Source of the DNA: Vitis vinifera
Lineage: Eukaryota > Streptophyta > Magnoliopsida > Vitales > Vitaceae
DNA: 64,000 bases
Reading direction: 5' to 3'
Assembly: GCF_030704535.1 (NCBI RefSeq)
Contig: NC_081807.1
Location: forward strand, 19,754,001 to 19,818,000
A program made the translations under genes and the position numbers. Under the pieces are notes generated by a model. That model ran no database searches, was not told where the DNA came from, and was given only the letters and a program-made list of their open reading frames with translations. Positions 24,330 through 35,322 of the stretch are shown one piece after another. Numbering within the stretch: the stretch's first letter is position 1; each line of letters opens with the position of its first letter.

Positions 24330-24712
24330 AAATCTTTCATTAGCCAAAAGGTATGTAAAACATTTTTCTATGATCAAGCTAAAAGCTTGTAGTTATTGAT
24401 ATTTTAAGTTTGTATAGCCAAAAAGATATACAACAAAAATTTTGTAGCAAGAAATTATGTAACATATTTTATATGATCAAGTCAAACCATATTAAGAAAA
24501 TCTTTCATAACCAAAAGCTATGTAAATTATATTTTATATAATTAAAGTCAGATGCTTGCAATCATTGATATTTTAATTTTGTATAGCTAGAAAGTATAAT
24601 TTCTAAAATCTTATAGAGTCAAAAGCTATATTATTGTGTCTCAATTATTCATAGTAAGAGGCTATGAAACAAGAAAGAAGAAAATTAGTGTTAGCCAAAA
24701 GCTATGTAAGAT
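24330..24712 (+). repeat. Degenerate tandem array with AGCCAAAAGCTATGTAA core
   Basis: The core recurs about seven times with variations (near 24342, 24415, 24447, 24508, 24583, 24618 and 24692). A larger unit of roughly 166 bp, ending in ATTGATATTTTAA, TTTGTATAGC and then AGTATA-like bases, appears twice. No protein or known repeat family was recognised. Confidence 0.55.
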
Positions 24713-24742
24713 AATAGGTACTATTTAATTTAACTTGTAGTT

Positions 24743-24745
<3 letters not shown>

Positions 24746-24781
<36 letters not shown>
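24746..24781. repeat. (AT)n microsatellite
   Basis: About 18 uninterrupted AT dinucleotides. Likely length-variable; no function is implied. Confidence 0.95.
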
Positions 24782-24784
<3 letters not shown>

Positions 24785-25139
24785 ACTTTTATTTATTCAT
24801 TTTTCATATTTATGTCACCATAATTTTATTTTATTTATTTTTACAATATTTAGAATAAAATGGAAAGAAAGAATATTGTGATAGAAATATTATAAATTGA
24901 ATTGTGCAATGTTTATTTAAAGTTTATTTATATATAATTTTGATTGAATTATTTCATATATAATTATTAGATAATGTCAAATTTTACCAAGCTTGAGTTT
25001 GTTGCTTTGATATTTTAAACAAAACTTCTTGTTGAATTATTTCATATATAATTGTCGGATAATGTCAAATTTTACCAAACTTGAACGTGTTCCCCTTGAT
25101 ATTTTAGACACAACTTTTTGTCTTGAATCTTTCAAATTG

Positions 25140-26060
25140 AGATTCATTTAGATACAATTAACCTTGGGACAACCATTATGAAAAAGTAAATGTTGTATTC
25201 CTAAAGGATTGTGCAAAGGTAATAATATTATTTTGTCATCATATTGATGAGAGTTTAAAAGTTGAATACATCATCATCTGGAAATGTCAAAACAATGATA
25301 TGATCACCAAAAGATCATTACACTACCTAAAACTCGTTATGATTGGATGCACTTAAGGTTACAAGATTTCAAATTTGTCAACAAATATAACTCCATTTTA
25401 TTTAAAATTAGCTCCCAATTAAAGTTAGGTGGAGAAAAAGTCACTAAAGAACATATGCTAGGAAAAATATTTACTACTTTTCACACTTCGAATATACGTT
25501 AGCAACAGCAATATCAAGAGTGTTATTTATTAAATATTCAGAATTGATATCATGTCTTTTAGTCATTGAAGAGAATAATGAGCTTTTGTTAAAAACTCAT
25601 TAGTCTCAGTTGATCGATTAGGTGTCATTCCTTTAAGCAAATGCGACCACATTTCATGGATAAAAGCAAGGATGCAAACTAGGACATGGTCATGAGCGTG
25701 GAAGGAACAACTCACGACCCCATGGAGATCATAAACATTCTCATAATAAGAAGAATAATCCTCACCACCAAAAATGAAACAATACAGCAAATGCATTAGA
25801 AAAGAGAAAATATGTACAAACCAAAAAGACTTCTAAAAATGCATGTTATAGATGTGAGATGAAAGGGCATTGGCCATGTACTTGTCATACTCCAAAATAT
25901 TTAGTTGACCTTTACTAAGCCTCTATCAAGGCAATAGAAAAGAAGTTGAAACAAACTTCATTTATGGTAATGGAACAATGGACAATCCACTTGGATGTTT
26001 AAAATTTCTTCAAAGATCCAAGTGGGAAAATTAATCATTTAATTGGATATGACAATCTTT
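25140..26060 (+). pseudogene. Copia-like gag-only retroelement remnant (CCHC zinc knuckle)
   Basis: Frames broken by stops and shifts read TRYDWMHLRLQDFKFVNKYN, then SSQLKLGGEKVTKEHMLGKI, then an H/N/R-rich linker, then a zinc knuckle CYRCEMKGHWPCTC (25849-25890) followed by HTPKYLVDLY and DPSGKINHLIG. This order is typical of plant Copia-type Gag proteins, which package element RNA. No protease, integrase or reverse transcriptase follows; LTR-like DNA begins about 30 bases later. This fits a TR-GAG or strongly deleted Copia element. It is clearly inactive. Confidence 0.75.
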
Positions 26061-26084
26061 GCTTGATTAAGAATTATGTATTGT

Positions 26085-26420
26085 TAGGATAGAGCCTTTA
26101 AAAGTAAGACATTATGTAACAAAGTCAAACTTGAGCTTCCACTTACTATTCACTTTTGCATTTATATTGATTTGAGCATTCACATTCATATCACTTGCAT
26201 TGTTCATGACTTAAATGCATTAGGAGTTACACAAAGGATACAAGTCTTAAGTTCCTTGCAAGATGATAAGTTGTTTATAATTTATTAATGAATTTAGGCA
26301 ATCCAGTAGAGACTGTAGTACACTACTTCATAATCGAAGAAACAATTTATATTGGCTATAGAAATGAGTTTTTCATGATGAGTGCACTAGTGTGTATGGA
26401 TATACATTAGACAAGACCTA
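26085..26420 (+). mobile_element. LTR-like segment following the gag remnant
   Basis: It begins TGTTAGGATAGAGCC soon after the gag remnant and resembles 46050-46400 over most of its length: both have ATGTAACAAAGT, then a CACTTGCATTGT stretch, then TGCATTAGGAGTT or a close form, then a conserved sequence ending GCACTAGTGTGTAT or GCATTAATGTGTAT. The two copies are probably parts of terminal repeats from one retrotransposon family. Exact LTR ends were not determined. Confidence 0.5.
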
Positions 26421-26439
26421 TGATGAATCATTATGTCAG

Positions 26440-26482
<43 letters not shown>
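26440..26482. repeat. (AC)n(AT)n compound microsatellite
   Basis: A run of AC dinucleotides passes directly into AT dinucleotides. Confidence 0.95.
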
Positions 26483-26483
<1 letters not shown>

Positions 26484-26941
26484 TGATCAATTTTTATCTT
26501 ATCAATATTTCATATCAAAATATTCACTAATATTTTGTCCAAATATATATATGAAATCAAGTTACCAATACATTGGTCAAGACTAATGTTTTCATCCTTG
26601 CATAGGACATTCATTCATTCATTTTTTTTTTCAAATGTTTGGTTTGTAGACTGGGGTTATTGTTATATTTAGAACTTCAATGGCATTTGATATAATAATT
26701 AAAATTATGATTATTTTATTAAGAAAGGTTTATGATATCGATCTTGGTACCTAAAGAATTTTCGATCTCAACTATTGAAAGTGTATATTAAAATCTAGGT
26801 CATATACACAAGTAAAAATCAAGGTGTAAAGAAATGGGATCGGATTTAGATAAGAGGGACTAAATTATATGTATAACATGACATAATTGGTCCAATTTTT
26901 TAACACATCAAATTAGTACTATAGCAAAACCCTTTATATTA
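26483..26941. other. Intergenic DNA left of the gene-carrying hAT element
   Basis: AT-rich, with no gene. It ends with the 8-bp target duplication TTATATTA (26934-26941) of the next element. Confidence 0.5.
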
Positions 26942-28089
26942 TAGGAATGACAATTTCACGGGTCAATCGGGTCACCCTCCCCGCCCCGCCCCTATTAGAC
27001 GGGTATGGGATAAATTAATCGGGTATGGGACGGGTATGGGAAAGTTTTGTGAAACCCAAATCGAGTTTGGGGCGGGTATGGGTTTGTAATTACTCGCCCC
27101 GCCCCGTCCCGAAATTATAATTACCAACATACATAGAGACTCTAGGTTTGAATCTGATTCTGATATGATCTAGTGGGTAAGAAGAGAAATGGGGTTTAGG
27201 GAAGATGAAGAGTCAGTGGTGGGGTTGCCCAAAAAATCCATTTTCAGATACAATTCCCCACTGGTTCAGGTATGTTTGATTGTGTTGGTATGCTTCTATT
27301 GTCTATGCATGTTCAACGCCCTCTCCGAGATGGGGGGAGGTGGGCAGGTGGACGCCGCCGCCGCCAATAACGCCAATACCGCCCTCTACACCACCTTCGC
27401 CATCTTCGACGTCTTGGGTGGTGGCATTTACAACATCCTCGGGCCCCGCTTCACCCTCTTCGCCGGTTGCTCAACCTATGTCCTCTACACTGGCTCTTTC
27501 CTTTACTACAACCACTACCGGCACCAGGGTTTCGCCATTGTCACCGGCGCCATCCTCGAAATCGAAGTAGGACTGCTCTAGGCGAGGCAGGGAGCTATCA
27601 TGACGTCGTACCCCCCGCTAGGGAGGAAGGGTTCATACATATCGCTATTCTGGAGCATCTTCAATATGGGGGGCGTCATCGGCGGGCTCATCCCCTTCAT
27701 TCTGAATTACAACAGGAGCGAGGTTGCGTCCATGAACGACGGTACTTACATTGGGTTCATGTGCTTCATGTCCGTCGGCACCGTCCTCACGCTGGCGATC
27801 CTGCACCAAGCCACGTGGTTCAGGACGACGATAGCCACTATACCAAGATCAAGTACTCCGATGTGTCGACGGAGGCCGTCGAGATTCTAAAGCTGTTCCG
27901 GAATTGGAAAATGCTACTGATGGTCCCGACGAACCCGCCCCATCCCGAAAACACATTTGGTACGGGGATGGGATCCCATTAACCCGCCCCGCCCCGAGCA
28001 TGGGACGAGGATGGGAAAGAGATTTATATAATTGGGACGGGAATAGGGTAGGGGTGGCCCCACCCAAACCCGCCCCGTTGTCAATCCTA
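26942..28089. mobile_element. Gene-capturing hAT-type element (Pack-type), 1148 bp, perfect 8-bp TSD
   Basis: The ends are TAGGAATGACAATTTCACGG and, reverse-complemented, TAGGATTGACAACGGGGCGG. TTATATTA flanks both sides (26934-26941 and 28090-28097), the 8-bp duplication expected of hAT transposition. Both subterminal regions (about 26960-27120 and 27935-28085) are GC-rich and full of CGGGTATGGG and CCCGCCCC motifs, probably transposase-binding repeats. Between them lies a host gene fragment similar to UNC93-like transporters (27189-27931) instead of a transposase. The element at 48703-49147 has similar ends and motifs but no gene fragment. Confidence 0.85.
27189..27931 (+). pseudogene. Captured UNC93-like MFS transporter fragment (5' part)
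   Basis: The frame starts with ATG at 27189 and encodes VGLPKKSIFRYNSPLVQVCL, MFNALSEMGGGGQVD and YTTFAIFDVLGGGIYNILGP, the N-terminal transmembrane region of plant UNC93-like (MFS-type) membrane proteins. It meets a TAG at 27579-27581 where the family has Trp (GLLW). The same frame then continues through GAIMTSYPPLGRKGSYISLF and FNMGGVIGGLIPFILNYNRS. A one-base loss near 27806-27810 shifts the frame, after which HYTKIKYSDVSTEAVEIL and NWKMLLMVP follow. Homology then stops abruptly in the element's subterminal repeats. The rest of the gene, roughly half, is missing. It cannot make a working transporter. The family assignment rests on remembered family sequence. Confidence 0.82.
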
Positions 28090-29364
28090 TTATATTATAT
28101 GGGGATATTTAGTCAACCAATTCAATAAACTTTTAAACTTTAATTTCGAAGTATTTTTTTCCTCTTATATTTGAATGTACGTCTGTTTGGGATAGCATTT
28201 ACCTTGGTGGTCAATAATAGATGTAAATGGAAAATTAATCAAAAGGTTTGTGATTGAAATTAATGTTTAAAAAGTGCATTTTAGAAGTACTTTTATTAAA
28301 ATAAATCCTTGTAGAATTTTGTAAAGAGACATTTTTTCTTAGTTTATTGTGAAAAATGTTTTTAAATTCTAAAATTCTTCTACCATGACATGTATTAATA
28401 TATAAGATAAATAATTTTTCATTAATAAGAAAATAAATTGAATAATGGTTTGCCTAAAATAATGTACAATTAGATTTATGCTTTATTTCATCTATTTTTA
28501 GTTATAACTATAAATTGGATGGAAAGTGATATTTTAAGAAATGCAATCATAGTTTTATTAAATATAAAATATTTTTCATAGAAAAATGCTTTTATATAAA
28601 GTAATATTATTTTGCTTTCACGCTAAACTCCCATAAGGAAAATTAATTTTAGTAACCCTATGTTTGATTTTTGAAAGTTTTGAGAAAATGAAATTAAGAA
28701 CAAAAATAAATAAATATATTTTTAAACTTAATAAATTATATTTATATATTTTATAAACTCATTTCACTTTTTTTTTTCTTTTTCATACTAAAACTAAATA
28801 AATTTAAAATTTATAAATTTCTAATTCACCTAATTATAGTTATTTTTTTCATATTTTCCATGGCAAAGCAAACATGATAAAATCATTTCCTTAAATTATA
28901 TTTCTTTTTCTTTTTTTTATAAATATTTTCTTAAAATCAAACATAATATAAAATAACCAAATATGAATCCAAATTTATAAGCAAAGTATTACTTTAATCT
29001 TCAAATAAAATTAATAAAGGACCTTAATCTAATTTATAAGAATAGATTTATGGGTCTATTTTGGTAACTTCAAAAACATATTTATTAAACTTTTGACAAA
29101 AAAAAAATAATTATTTTAAAAATTTTTCTAAAAACATTCTATTATTTAGGATAATTTTAAGGTGTTTTCAGTTATCTTTTTAACATTATAAAGCAATAAT
29201 TGGAAAAAAAAAATAGAATATTTCAAAATAATTGTATTGTTGATAATTAGTACAACACCTTTATAAGGATTAAGGGAGAAAACTATTTTTCATATTTAAG
29301 TTTTTGAACACAATTCTCTTCGAAAAATAATTTAAAAATATTTTTATATAACTTTTCTCAAAAA

Positions 29365-29397
<33 letters not shown>

Positions 29398-29398
29398 G
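29365..29398. repeat. (ATT)n microsatellite
   Basis: About eleven ATT units in a row. Shorter ATT arrays also occur at 29811-29827 and 48909-48931. Confidence 0.9.
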
Positions 29399-30960
29399 AA
29401 TACTTTGCTATTTTCATGAGTAGTAAATGATTTTGCATGGAAGACCAAAACAAAAAAGAGGCTGAATTCCACCAACCATAGAACTTGGAGAGAGATGCTA
29501 AGGGGAAAGTTATGGACACATAAGAAAATTGACTTATGATGATGTGCAGGCAACCCCACTATAAAGTAGGTTAAAATATCAACTAAAATAATAAATAAAT
29601 ATAAATATAATATGCATCAACTTGTAGGTTGCTCAAAGTTGTGGTGTGTATTATATTATGATTATAATTATTTATTCATTAAAATAAAAAGAAATAAGTC
29701 AACAGAAGATTATAGGCCAGATACTTAGGTCCATTTTCTATATTCTTCTAAATTTGACAAAGCATAATTTAACTTATTCTAAATTTGAAATTAATGCTAA
29801 TTCGGAGATTATTATTATTATTATTATCGAGAAGCTCAAACCCAAACTAAAGTCATAATTTAAAAACATATATATATTGGTATTGTAAGTTTTATTAAAT
29901 ATTAATTTATTTATTTATTTTGGAGTAAACCAAAATAAGACTTGTACGAGAAATAATATTTTTTTAACTTTTATATCAAGCTTTCTTTTAATGGGTTTAT
30001 TTTTTGTTTTAGCTTGAAGCTAACAACCATGATCAAGTCATAATTTTCAAAAATTAAAAAAAAAATCCATTATTATAAAAGTTTTACTCAACATGAAAAC
30101 TTTTTGAAAAATGTTAAAGTTACGAAAATGATACCTATCCAACTTCAAATCTAGGCCATTGAATATGTACGAGGAGATTTAAGCATGGATATAAATTAAA
30201 AGTTTAATAAAACAAACTTTTTATTAAACTTAAATAATAACTAACCACTTTTTAGAAGTCAATTTAAACACAACTTAAGCTTTATTTTGTTTTTTATAAG
30301 CTCTTTCTAATAAAATTAATCAAATTGGTATAAAGCTCTTATTATTAAGTTAAAAATGAATTTAAAATATAAAAAAAAAACTTAAAAGCTAACTTACTAA
30401 AATCTTAAAAATATTAAAATAGTTAGAAAAATGTTTTACTTATATAGAAGAAAAAAAAAAGTTGAAAAATGAAGCTAGGCATGCTAAAACTTAATTTAAT
30501 TTTTATCATTAAAACCAAAATCAATTGGTTGAAAATCATTTTTAATTTTTTTTAATAAAAATGGGACAAATGATAAATTTAAATAAATAAAAAAAAGGCA
30601 TGATTTTTATAATGAGAGCCAAACCCCATTTGCAGTCTTATCGGAGCCAAAAAAAAAAATTATTAATTATTAGTTAGAGGGTCCAATAATTAATATAAGA
30701 ATGTAGCAAATATTAATATTAATATAGTGATCATCATCAATATATAGTAAAGTAATACCACAAAAGGACAAGATTAATTTCTAAAAGATAAGACAAATGC
30801 TGATCCCCTAACTCATAAGACTCCTAAAGAATCCAAAGATGAAGTCACTATGGAATATTATTGCATTTATTTATATAATTACTTAATTGCCCTTCTAATC
30901 TCAATCAATGAGCCTAAATGGCGGAGACCAAATTAAAAAATAATAATAATAATAAATAAA

Positions 30961-31295
30961 GGGTCTATTTTGATAATTATTTTCAAAAGCAGTTTTTTAT
31001 TATTAAAAAAACAATTAAGAAAACATTTTGATAATTAAAAACTATTTTTTATTATCAAACAAGTATTTTTAGAAAACATATTTTATGTTATTTTCATTTT
31101 TTTTTAGGATTGTTTTAAAATAATTATATAAATACTTAGAATGATTAAAAATACAATATTAAATATAAAAATTATATTTAAAATATTTAAAATATGATAT
31201 AAACATTTTAGATTTCCAAACTAACTTTTATTCTTCAAACATCCTAAAACAATTTTCAAAAAAAAAAATTTCGAAAATAATTATCAAATAAACCC
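30961..31295. mobile_element. MITE with long imperfect inverted ends, about 335 bp
   Basis: The left end GGGTCTATTTTGATAATTAT and the reverse-complemented right end GGGTTTATTTGATAATTATT pair over about 27 bases. The GGG start and AT-rich interior resemble Tourist-like MITEs. The flanking triplet is AAA on both sides, so a TAA/TTA duplication is not shown. Confidence 0.6.
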
Positions 31296-31871
31296 AAAAT
31301 CTTCAAGTTTTTAAAACAAAGAGAGAAAAAAAAATTGTAAAAAGAATTTTGAAAGTGTAATTCTTGAAAAAATAAAAAGTTAGACATTTTTTAAAATGTT
31401 TTTATTTTATTACATCTTATATTAATTTCTTTTTTTAAAAGCATTTTTTTAGTTGTGATAATCCAATATTAAAACCATTTTTAAAATATAAAAAAAAAGT
31501 TACTTTGCATTATGTATAAATAAAAAATATTTAAAATATTTTTCATATTTCAATGTGTTTTTAAAAATTGTTTTAAAAAAAACACCTTTAAATTGTTTTA
31601 AAAAATAACATGTTTTCAAAATAATTTCTTAAAAAATTATTGGCACTAAAAAATTCCTCAAATGTATTTTCGAAACAGCTCCCCTTATTTTTGATGGGTA
31701 TTATTCCTTTTTTTGATAAAATATCTAGAATTACAATGAAATCACCAAATTACCCTTATAATAATCATTTAACGGCGACAAACGGATAAGATAACGTCGA
31801 TAAGTCCAAAAAGGCAGCCAACACTCGCTCTAGCGTTATTGCTCGATTCCTCTCCCTAGAAATGATGTCTA

Positions 31872-31891
31872 CTCTCTCTCTCTCTCTCTCT
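31872..31891 (+). promoter_or_regulatory. (CT)n tract in the SCL23 promoter or 5' leader
   Basis: Ten CT repeats lie about 117 bases upstream of the chosen ATG. Pyrimidine (CT) tracts are frequent near transcription starts and in 5' leaders of plant genes. Its role here is inferred from position only. Confidence 0.5.
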
Positions 31892-32007
31892 ACTGTAACT
31901 CCCGCTGAGACTTTTTCTCTATTTTCTTTCCAAAAATAAGTCCAAAAAATTTCCAAATAAAGTTGTTTCTCTTTTCATCGTCCTCGATTCTTTCCTCTTC
32001 GTCGATC

Positions 32008-33336
32008 ATGCTTCAAAGCTTAGTCCCTCAATCTCCAATCGGTTCAAACCCTAACCCTAATTCTACTTCTTCTGTTGCCATGAAGACGAAGAGAGTTGAG
32101 CGTGAGCATCTTGCCGGAGCGGAGTCCTCCGGCGACCGCGAAGACGAGCAGCAGCCGTTGAAGCGACCAAATGTGTCCGGCGAGGCCGTGGTTGAAGTGG
32201 AGGAGCCGGTGGAGGAGGCGGAGTCGAGCGGCCTGAGGCTGTTAGGGCTGTTGCTACAATGCGCCGAGTGCGTCGCCATGGACAATCTGGATGACGCGAG
32301 TGATCTTTTACCAGAGATTTCAGAACTGTCGTCACCGTTCGGGTCGTCGCCGGAGCGAGTTGCAGCGTACTTCGCGGACGCGCTTCAGGCGCGTATAATC
32401 AGCTCGTGCCTTGGTACCTACTCGCCTCTCGCCATCAAAGCCCTAACGCTGTCGCAGAACCAGAGGATCTGCAACGCTCTCCAATCCTATAATTCGATCA
32501 GTCCATTGATCAAATTCTCACACTTCACCGCCAATCAAGCCATTTTCCAAGCTCTGGACGGCGAGGATCGTGTCCACGTCATCGATCTCGACATCATGCA
32601 GGGCCTCCAATGGCCAGGATTGTTCCACATCCTCGCCTCCCGGTCCAGGAAAATCAAGTCCGTACGAGTCACCGGCGTCGGATCCTCCATCGAGCTCCTC
32701 GAGGCCACCGGTCGGCGACTTGCCGACTTCGCGAGTTCTCTTGGTCTACCCTTCGAGTTCCACGCGCTGGAAGGCAAAGTCGGCAACATCACCGATCCGA
32801 GTCAACTCGGTGTTCGGCCGAGCGAAGCCACAGTAGTGCACTGGATGCACCATTGTCTGTACGACATCACCGGCAGCGATTTAGGGACGTTGAGATTGTT
32901 GACTTTGCTGCGACCAAAATTGATCACGATCGTTGAACAAGATCTCAGCCACGGTGGCAGTTTCCTCGGGAGGTTCGTTGAGGCCCTGCATTATTACTCG
33001 GCGTTGTTCGACGCCTTGGGGGACGGATTGGGTGTGGACAGCCTAGAGAGGCATACGGTGGAGCAGCAGTTGCTCGGGTCCGAGATCAGGAACATCGTGG
33101 CCGTTGGTGGGCCCAAGCGGACGGGTGAGGTCAAGGTGGACCGGTGGGGGGACGAGTTGAGTCGAATCGGGTTTCGCCCTGTCTCACTCGGCGGCAACCC
33201 GGCTGCTCAGGCGAGTTTGCTACTCGGAATGTTTCCATGGAAGGGCTACACATTGGTAGAAGAAAACGGAAGCCTAAAGTTGGGTTGGAAAGATTTATCA
33301 TTGCTCACTGCTTCTGCATGGCAACCATCGGATTAG
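32008..33336 (+). CDS. SCL23: SCARECROW-LIKE 23, GRAS transcription regulator (442 aa, intronless)
   Basis: GRAS-family nuclear regulator. In Arabidopsis, SCL23 acts with SCARECROW and SHORT-ROOT in endodermis and bundle-sheath fate. The GRAS domain runs from [12 protein letters not shown] (about residue 76) to the end. Visible blocks are leucine-rich region I, the VHIID motif as [16 protein letters not shown] (189-204), [12 protein letters not shown], the [16 protein letters not shown] block (322-337) and the terminal SAW motif (436-438). The last 45 residues, including [19 protein letters not shown], match remembered SCL23 closely. The first in-frame ATG is at 32008; a second, at 32080 (MKTKRVE), corresponds to the Arabidopsis start (MTTKRI), so the true start may be 24 residues later. 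The N-terminus is low-complexity and acidic. Coding GC is much higher than the flanks. Confidence 0.95.
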   Translation: MLQSLVPQSPIGSNPNPNSTSSVAMKTKRVEREHLAGAESSGDREDEQQPLKRPNVSGEAVVEVEEPVEEAESSGLRLLGLLLQCAECVAMDNLDDASDLLPEISELSSPFGSSPERVAAYFADALQARIISSCLGTYSPLAIKALTLSQNQRICNALQSYNSISPLIKFSHFTANQAIFQALDGEDRVHVIDLDIMQGLQWPGLFHILASRSRKIKSVRVTGVGSSIELLEATGRRLADFASSLGLPFEFHALEGKVGNITDPSQLGVRPSEATVVHWMHHCLYDITGSDLGTLRLLTLLRPKLITIVEQDLSHGGSFLGRFVEALHYYSALFDALGDGLGVDSLERHTVEQQLLGSEIRNIVAVGGPKRTGEVKVDRWGDELSRIGFRPVSLGGNPAAQASLLLGMFPWKGYTLVEENGSLKLGWKDLSLLTASAWQPSD

Positions 33337-35276
33337 ACCCTCGTGTTGGACTACAACATTGAAGAGGTATCATATCTTAATTTCTTAAATCATGGCCGAA
33401 AATCAATTATAATAATTAAAATTAATATTAAAATTGATTTTTAGAGCCCATGATACTCATTGCTGTACTGCATTAGCGAAAATTGAATTGAAATTTTTGA
33501 GGAATTGAGATCAAGATCAAAGGAGTAGTTCTTTGAAGGGGAAACATGGATAAATGTAGCAATCTAGTCTAGCAAAATGCCAAAAAGCAAGGAGATGAAA
33601 TTTTTTGGGGAAAAGGGGAAAAAGGGTCCTGTGAAGTTGGAGGTGATCTAATGAATGGGAATGGATGATGTTTTTATTCAAATTGAAATTCATTTGAATG
33701 TTAATATAATTTATTGGAGGCATGTTCCTTTTTCATTCCATTACTTTTTCCAGCTTGGAGGGAGAAAATTGGTATTTTATTTGTTGCTTAGTTTAATTGC
33801 ATCATTGGGGGCATAATTGCAAAGAGATTGGAGTAATTAACATGGGATCCGGAGGAGTCTGTACTCCGAATCATTTCTTGAACATTGTGCCAATCTCACT
33901 GCAAAAATAAAATAATAAAGGCTGCTAGCGTAGCCTGGGATGGTTGTACTGGCCTATAGAGCCTAGAGCCAAAAAGAGGTGTACAGTTTCCAAGTGATTA
34001 AGGCCCATTTTTGGTTTGATAATTAGTTGTTTTAGGATGTGCTACGTAAGCAAATATTTTCCTTTCTAGGTCGGATCAAAAAATATTGATGGTAAAATAC
34101 TATGTATCTTCATAAAATTAAACATGCTAGGGGAATCCTAGGATATGTATTGTCAGCTACTATTGGTGACTATGCATCCTTCTTATCATGCAATTTTTTT
34201 TTAGATATCTCTTTTTGTATTTAACTTTATTGAAGGTGGAATCCAAATTGTAATTTTAAAACAATAATATTAGCACCCCACAAGTTTTATCAAACAAAAA
34301 ACTATTATATAAATTTTTAAAAATAAAACAAATAAAGGCTTTTCATAATAATATTAGGGTTTGACTAAAGTATCAATGGTAATTTTTTTATATGATATCA
34401 AAAAAAATATTATTGATCAGATAATATTAGGTAACATTTTAATGTCACGTTCATTTTTATTTTTATATTTTAATTTCATTTATACCATTATTTAACGGCA
34501 TAGATTTTACGAGACATATAATGAACTTTCAAATAGTATCAACACAATGAATGATGATATCTATCCAATTGGGTAAACAAAATAATTAAACATATATATA
34601 ATGAGAGAATGAAAATGAAGAAGGGGAGGCAACCCTTAAAGTAATAATGAGGAAGGAGGCATTGCGTTTCTCCTAGTACACGCATAAAAAGGATATTTAG
34701 ATTTAAGCCTCTCGCCATACAACTGCCGCCACTAAAGAGACCAATTTTTAATTATTATCATTCTAGTTTGGACCATTTAACTAAAGCTTTGTCTAGTTGT
34801 TGTCCTATTTTGTGGAGGACATTTATATCATTCTTGATTATTACTTTTTTTTTTTTAATTTTTGGAATTATATTCAGGCATATCAAATTATCTTTCTCCT
34901 TCATATTTGATTTTTTTGTAAATTCTATTTTTCAAAAGTTAAACATAAGTTTATATTTTTATGTTCATCAAAGGTGAATGTAAAAAGAGTAAAAATCCTC
35001 TCACTATACCTTATATGTTCACTCCTTTTTTCTTTTTTCTTTCTTTTTTTGTCTCTTATCTTCTTTTGTAAGTTTTTGACTAGATACCGTCATACCGACA
35101 TCATTTGTGGCTCGCCATAGCCACACTTTCTCTCTCTTTAGTTTATTAAGAAAAGAAAATCAAATCCATAGAAGAAGGAACACCATGAAGGGGAAGGAAA
35201 TAAAGGATCCAAGGAAGAGGAAGGAATAGGATTAAATTTTTAACATTTTTTATTTAAATCTTAATTTAGAAGAATT

Positions 35277-35280
<4 letters not shown>

Positions 35281-35320
<40 letters not shown>
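35281..35320. repeat. (TA)n microsatellite
   Basis: Twenty uninterrupted TA dinucleotides. Confidence 0.95.

Positions 35321-35322
<2 letters not shown>

Larger units (their letters stand above)
23713..25139. other. AT-rich intergenic DNA with tandem repeats
   Basis: No gene was seen. It includes the degenerate AGCCAAAAGCTATGTAA array (24330-24712), an (AT)n tract at 24746-24781, and a direct duplication of about 85 bp in which ATTTCATATATAATT followed by GATAATGTCAAATTTTACCA recurs from about 24950 and 25036. Confidence 0.5.
28098..31871. other. Long AT-rich intergenic region before SCL23
   Basis: No gene was recognised. It contains an (ATT)n tract at 29365-29398, a MITE at 30961-31295 and many T/A-rich stretches typical of decayed MITEs. 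The last few hundred bases should hold the SCL23 promoter; no specific element can be assigned with confidence. Confidence 0.5.

Noticed and set aside
27467..27982. 171-residue frame overlapping the UNC93-like fragment
   Set aside because: Only its last part is real homology after a frameshift; the rest is the wrong frame of the same fragment, rich in Arg, His and Pro.
31963..32007. Longer SCL23 start
   Set aside because: The codon at 31963 is TTG; the first ATG is at 32008.
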